This document shows, piece by piece, positions 5,649-7,658 of a stretch of DNA of 7,658 bases; position 1 is the first letter of the stretch, and each line of letters starts with the position of its first letter. Origin of the DNA: an uncultured Eubacterium sp. (GTDB lineage: Bacteria > Bacillota > Clostridia > Lachnospirales > Lachnospiraceae); assembly GCA_910586045.1 (NCBI GenBank), contig CAJUIH010000132.1:1-7658 (forward strand), given 5' to 3'. Made by a program: the position numbers and the translations under genes. Under the pieces are notes generated by a model, which saw only the letters and a program-made list of their open reading frames with translations, was not told where the DNA came from and made no database searches.

Positions 5649-6143
5649 ATGATACAGATCGAGCAAAATTACGAAGCAGACGCATTAAAGGAAGATGACT
5701 GGAAACAGTGGAAAGCGGACGGCAGGCATACATTGGAAGATGTCAAGGAGTTTGGAAAAGAGACAGCCAGGCAGGTGCGTTCGGAAAGCAGAAATGCACT
5801 GGAACATGCAAAAGATGTGACACAAGAGGTGGAGCGTAACGTGCGGCTGGCCGGCAGGAATATGCTGGAAGATGCAAAAGAGCTTGGAAAAGAGGCGCTG
5901 CAGCAGGCGCAGGCATCCGGAAAGGAAACGCTGCAGCAGGCGCAGGCCATCGGAAAGCAGGCGTTCCACAAGGCGCAGGCGGTATCGGCAAAGATCGGAG
6001 ATTCCATTGAAGAGACGTCCAGAACGGTAGGTACGCAGGCGGCAGAAGCGGCGGTACAGGCCGGCCAGGCAATGGCAGAGGGTCTTTCGTCTTTCTCTGC
6101 GGCATTGCCGTCAGACCGCTCAGATGGAACAGGACACGTTTAA
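5649..6143 (+). CDS. 11-residue-repeat amphipathic helical protein (LEA/apolipoprotein-like), unnamed
   Basis: A 164-residue, soluble, highly charged protein with no signal peptide and no Cys. After an acidic/aromatic lead (DDWKQWK, 16-22), residues 25-145 fall into eleven consecutive 11-residue units without a gap. A typical unit reads G-K/R-x-x-L-x-x-A-K/Q-x-x: Gly, Ser or Thr opens nearly every unit, a basic residue is second in most, and small or hydrophobic residues fill positions 4, 5 and 8. This 11-residue periodicity is the hallmark of group 3 LEA proteins, alpha-synuclein and apolipoproteins, which form long amphipathic helices on membranes or on drying. The C-tail is Ser/Asp/Gly-rich. 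ATG 5649 follows GGGAGG by 11 bases; an ATG at 5639 overlapping the preceding stop leads to an early stop. It sits in the spoVA cassette, so a forespore membrane or desiccation-related role is plausible but unproven. Automated pipelines may call it YtxH-like, apolipoprotein-like or hypothetical. Confidence 0.8.
   Translation: MIQIEQNYEADALKEDDWKQWKADGRHTLEDVKEFGKETARQVRSESRNALEHAKDVTQEVERNVRLAGRNMLEDAKELGKEALQQAQASGKETLQQAQAIGKQAFHKAQAVSAKIGDSIEETSRTVGTQAAEAAVQAGQAMAEGLSSFSAALPSDRSDGTGHV
5721..6083 (+). repeat. Eleven tandem 33-base (11-residue) coding repeats
   Basis: The repeat tract inside the helical protein gene. Units start at residues 25, 36, 47, 58, 69, 80, 91, 102, 113, 124 and 135. 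Units at 80-90 and 91-101 are near-identical in protein, and the DNA string CGCTGCAGCAGGCGCAGGC recurs exactly 33 bases apart (from 5896 and from 5929). The outer units have diverged, so recent copying is limited to the centre. The number of units could vary between strains. Confidence 0.75.
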
Positions 6144-6179
6144 AATGGACAGAAACCAGAAGAAAGGAATCAGGCGGCA

Positions 6180-6833
6180 ATGGCAGCTTCACCAGATACA
6201 CTGTATTTAAAAGTAGACCGTAATATTGTAGTGCAAACATACCAGGTACACTTACAGGATATCGCGAAAATGGAGTGTACGAATACTGCGATCCTGCGGC
6301 AGCTAAAACAGAAGAAAATCTATTCCTTTCCGCAAAAGGATACGCCAAACAAAAAAAAACACAGGCTCCAGGTATTTTCTATTTTAAATCTGATTCAGCA
6401 GATTCATGAAGATTATCCGAATCTGGAAGTGCAGAATATGGGAGAGACGGATTTTATCGTGGAATGCCAGGCGGATGTCCAAAAGAATCAAGTTCTGGAT
6501 ATTTTAAAAACCGTTGTTTTATGTATTGTAATCTTTTTTGGAGCGGCTTTTACCATTATGACATTTAATAACGACGTTGCGGTAGCGGATGTTTTTTCAC
6601 AGCTTTATTACCAGGTAACCGGGCAGGAATCGAATGGGGTAACGGAGATTGAGGTTTTTTATGCGATCGGGATGCCGATTGGCATTATGATTTTCTATAA
6701 CCATATCGGCAAGAAAAAAGTAACGCATGATCCTACGCCAATCCAAGTGGAAATGCGTAAATACGAGCAGGATGTGGACAATACGTTTATTGAAAATGAG
6801 AGCAGGGAGGGGAAAAACGCGGATGTGGATTAA
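6180..6833 (+). CDS. spoVAA: Stage V sporulation protein AA
   Basis: Membrane component of the SpoVA system, which moves dipicolinic acid with calcium into the forespore during sporulation and out on germination. The 217-residue protein shows the SpoVAA N-terminal domain (about 7-98), opening with LYLKVDRNIVV, two membrane segments (about 107-128 and 157-175), and the conserved tail motif FYNHIGKKK followed by DPTPIQVEMRKYE (184-196). ATG 6180 is the only ATG or GTG start after the in-frame stop at 6141-6143, with AAGGA 11 bases upstream. It lies 36 bases after the repeat-protein gene. Its stop overlaps the start of a small ORF (ATG 6823 against TAA 6831-6833), suggesting translational coupling. 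Length and motifs match the family; the C-terminal 20 residues are acidic and less conserved. Confidence 0.93.
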   Translation: MAASPDTLYLKVDRNIVVQTYQVHLQDIAKMECTNTAILRQLKQKKIYSFPQKDTPNKKKHRLQVFSILNLIQQIHEDYPNLEVQNMGETDFIVECQADVQKNQVLDILKTVVLCIVIFFGAAFTIMTFNNDVAVADVFSQLYYQVTGQESNGVTEIEVFYAIGMPIGIMIFYNHIGKKKVTHDPTPIQVEMRKYEQDVDNTFIENESREGKNADVD

Positions 6834-7044
6834 TTCTATTATTGTAGGCTTTGTAGACGACTGCCTGGTGCGGGCAGTGGAAAAAGGCGGGGTCTGGATG
6901 CGGATCGGTTATGCGATGGTGGCATTCATAGACAGGTATATTTTTTGCTCCATTACGGACGGGGATGAGCTGGAAGCAGATGCGGAAGCGGATACCGGTA
7001 TGGGCAGCAGCCTGGACAGTTTTGCGCAGGGGCTGTCAGGATAA
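6823..7044 (+). CDS. Unrecognised 73-residue ORF between spoVAA and spoVAB
   Basis: ATG 6823 overlaps the spoVAA stop by eleven bases in another frame and is preceded by AGGGAGGGG (6804-6812) at a 10-base gap, a strong site, so it is probably translated. The protein begins MWINSIIVGF, which resembles the start of the following SpoVAB (MWINHVLLGF); the DNA around both starts shares AGCAGGGAG and ATGTGGAT-AAT. After that the similarity fades. Residues about 24-44 are hydrophobic but broken by Arg27, Asp37 and Arg38, so a membrane-associated or amphipathic helix is more likely than a clean transmembrane segment. Residues 46-57 carry seven acidic side chains, and the C-terminus is Ser/Gly-rich. 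In Bacillus spoVAA and spoVAB are adjacent with no such gene. It may be a real small spore protein or a decayed partial duplicate of spoVAB. Confidence 0.6.
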   Translation: MWINSIIVGFVDDCLVRAVEKGGVWMRIGYAMVAFIDRYIFCSITDGDELEADAEADTGMGSSLDSFAQGLSG

Positions 7045-7064
7045 AAACAGCAGGGAGAATACAA

Positions 7065-7499
7065 ATGTGGATCAATCATGTATTATTGGGATTTTTAGGG
7101 CTTGCATGCGGGCTGTCGGTCGCTACCGGAAGTTTCGCGATTGCCGTAAAACTGGGCATTATTCCGCAGATGGCGGAAAAATCAAAGACGGCGGGCCATA
7201 TTATGACTTATGAAAACGCTACGATATTTGGCGGGATTACCGGCAATATTGTTTCGGTTTTTTCTGACATACATTTGCCGGTGGGCCATATTATCTTGGG
7301 GATATTTGGGCTGAGCGCGGGTATTTTTATCGGATGTATGGCGGTTGCGCTCGCCGAGATTATCAATGCGTATCCGATTTTATACCGGAGGGTCAAGCTG
7401 AAAATGGGGTTGGAGTGGATGCTTGGCACAATTGCGGTCGGAAAAATGTGCGGATGCCTGTTTTATTTTATGCGGGGCTATGCAGCAGGCGGGTCATAA
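7065..7499 (+). CDS. spoVAB: Stage V sporulation protein AB
   Basis: Integral membrane protein of the SpoVA dipicolinate-channel operon. The 144 residues match the roughly 140 usual for SpoVAB. Hydrophobic segments are at about 4-30, 52-66, 73-98 and 117-138. Features typical of the family include the start MWINHVLLGFLGLACGLSVA, GSFAIAVKLGIIPQMAEKS (22-40), the YENATIFGGITGN region (49-61) and the AEIINAYPILYRRVKLK stretch (97-113). ATG 7065 has AGGGAG seven bases upstream. It is the last gene of the cassette: a terminator begins 25 bases after the stop, and the next 94 bases contain no spoVAC. SpoVAA and SpoVAB are the less widely conserved part of the SpoVA set and their exact roles are unclear even in Bacillus. 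Confidence 0.92.
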   Translation: MWINHVLLGFLGLACGLSVATGSFAIAVKLGIIPQMAEKSKTAGHIMTYENATIFGGITGNIVSVFSDIHLPVGHIILGIFGLSAGIFIGCMAVALAEIINAYPILYRRVKLKMGLEWMLGTIAVGKMCGCLFYFMRGYAAGGS

Positions 7500-7524
7500 G
7501 CGAAAATACAAATTGGAATAGTGG

Positions 7525-7564
7525 AATCCGGAAGCCATTTCAGTATGGAAATTCCGGATTTTTT
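7525..7564 (+). terminator. Intrinsic terminator of the spoVA cassette
   Basis: AATCCGGAA (7525-7533) pairs perfectly with TTCCGGATT (7552-7560). An inner stem CCAT (7535-7538) / ATGG (7545-7548) closes a six-base loop, and six T residues run from 7559 to 7564. It lies 25 bases after the spoVAB stop. It ends the cassette, so any spoVAC/AD/AE genes need their own promoter. Confidence 0.9.
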
Positions 7565-7589
7565 GTAACAGTTCAGATAGGGTGTTACA
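7564..7589. repeat. Inverted repeat TGTAACA / TGTTACA
   Basis: Seven-base arms TGTAACA (7564-7570) and TGTTACA (7583-7589) flank a 12-base loop and are followed by four T residues. It could be an operator, a weak second terminator or the edge of a repeat element. The spacing is long for a dimer-binding operator. Nothing nearby identifies a regulator. Confidence 0.35.
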
Positions 7590-7658
7590 TTTTGGCTGCG
7601 GGGACGCCGGATAAGGGACGCAGGCCTGGCTTGTGGCTCCGGCTCCAGAATGGTAAGA
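7590..7658. other. GC-richer tail with no convincing gene
   Basis: This 69-base end of the window is visibly richer in G and C than the preceding intergenic DNA. It carries a short direct repeat GGGACGC at 7601-7607 and 7615-7621. No ribosome binding site plus start is seen on the + strand. The minus strand is open in some frames, but too little is visible to call a gene. It may be the edge of a dispersed repeat or the end of a convergent gene. Confidence 0.3.

Noticed and set aside
5639..5698. ATG overlapping the 77-residue gene's stop codon (ATGA arrangement) as the start of the repeat protein
   Set aside because: It is in a different frame and ends after about 20 codons. ATG 5649 opens the long frame.
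5669..6007. Minus-strand ORFs opposite the 11-residue-repeat gene
   Set aside because: Their periodic Ala/Ser/Cys pattern is the mirror of the 33-base coding repeats. The + strand frame has the ribosome binding site and a coherent amphipathic pattern.
7500..7658. Minus-strand open frames entering from the window end
   Set aside because: They run through a strong terminator hairpin or end quickly, have no start or known motif in view, and only about 70 bases lie beyond the hairpin.
1..7658. tRNA, rRNA, CRISPR array, insertion sequence or prophage genes
   Set aside because: No such pattern was seen. The window is nearly fully explained by same-strand housekeeping and sporulation genes.

Overview
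The window reads as the chromosome of a low-to-moderate GC, endospore-forming, butyrate-producing anaerobe of the class Clostridia, most likely a Lachnospiraceae-type gut bacterium. This rests on a butyryl-CoA dehydrogenase/EtfBA cluster typical of butyrate producers, spoVAA and spoVAB sporulation genes, strong AGGAGG-type ribosome binding sites and a dense same-strand layout. All supported genes lie on the + strand. The genus cannot be fixed from the sequence alone.

Region 1 (1-3099) is the 3' part of the butyrate (central bcd) operon: bcd (5' end cut off by the window), etfB and etfA, closed by a clear intrinsic terminator. These encode the butyryl-CoA dehydrogenase/electron-transfer-flavoprotein complex, which reduces crotonyl-CoA with NADH and, in related organisms, bifurcates electrons to ferredoxin.

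Region 2 (3100-5309) has a candidate housekeeping promoter, then a tandem two-domain hemerythrin-like protein with a very strong ribosome binding site, followed after about 40 bases by coaBC, the bifunctional enzyme for two steps of coenzyme A synthesis. Both hemerythrin domains carry the same Gln in place of a normally iron-binding His.

Region 3 (5304-5383) is a 99-base intergenic space holding a long imperfect hairpin ending in a T-run. A sigma-G-like promoter (GAATA, 17 bases, TATACTA) sits partly inside its left arm. This may let the element stop coaBC transcripts while passing transcripts that start inside it.

Region 4 (5409-7564) is a compact five-gene sporulation cassette: a 77-residue single-pass membrane protein, a 164-residue protein built from about eleven 11-residue helical repeats (LEA/apolipoprotein/synuclein-like architecture), spoVAA, an unrecognised 73-residue ORF overlapping the end of spoVAA, and spoVAB. 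An intrinsic terminator follows spoVAB directly, so spoVAC/AD/AE are not immediately downstream. The two extra proteins ahead of spoVAA and the small ORF between spoVAA and spoVAB are the least familiar parts of the window. The last 94 bases hold a GC-richer stretch with a small inverted repeat and no convincing gene.
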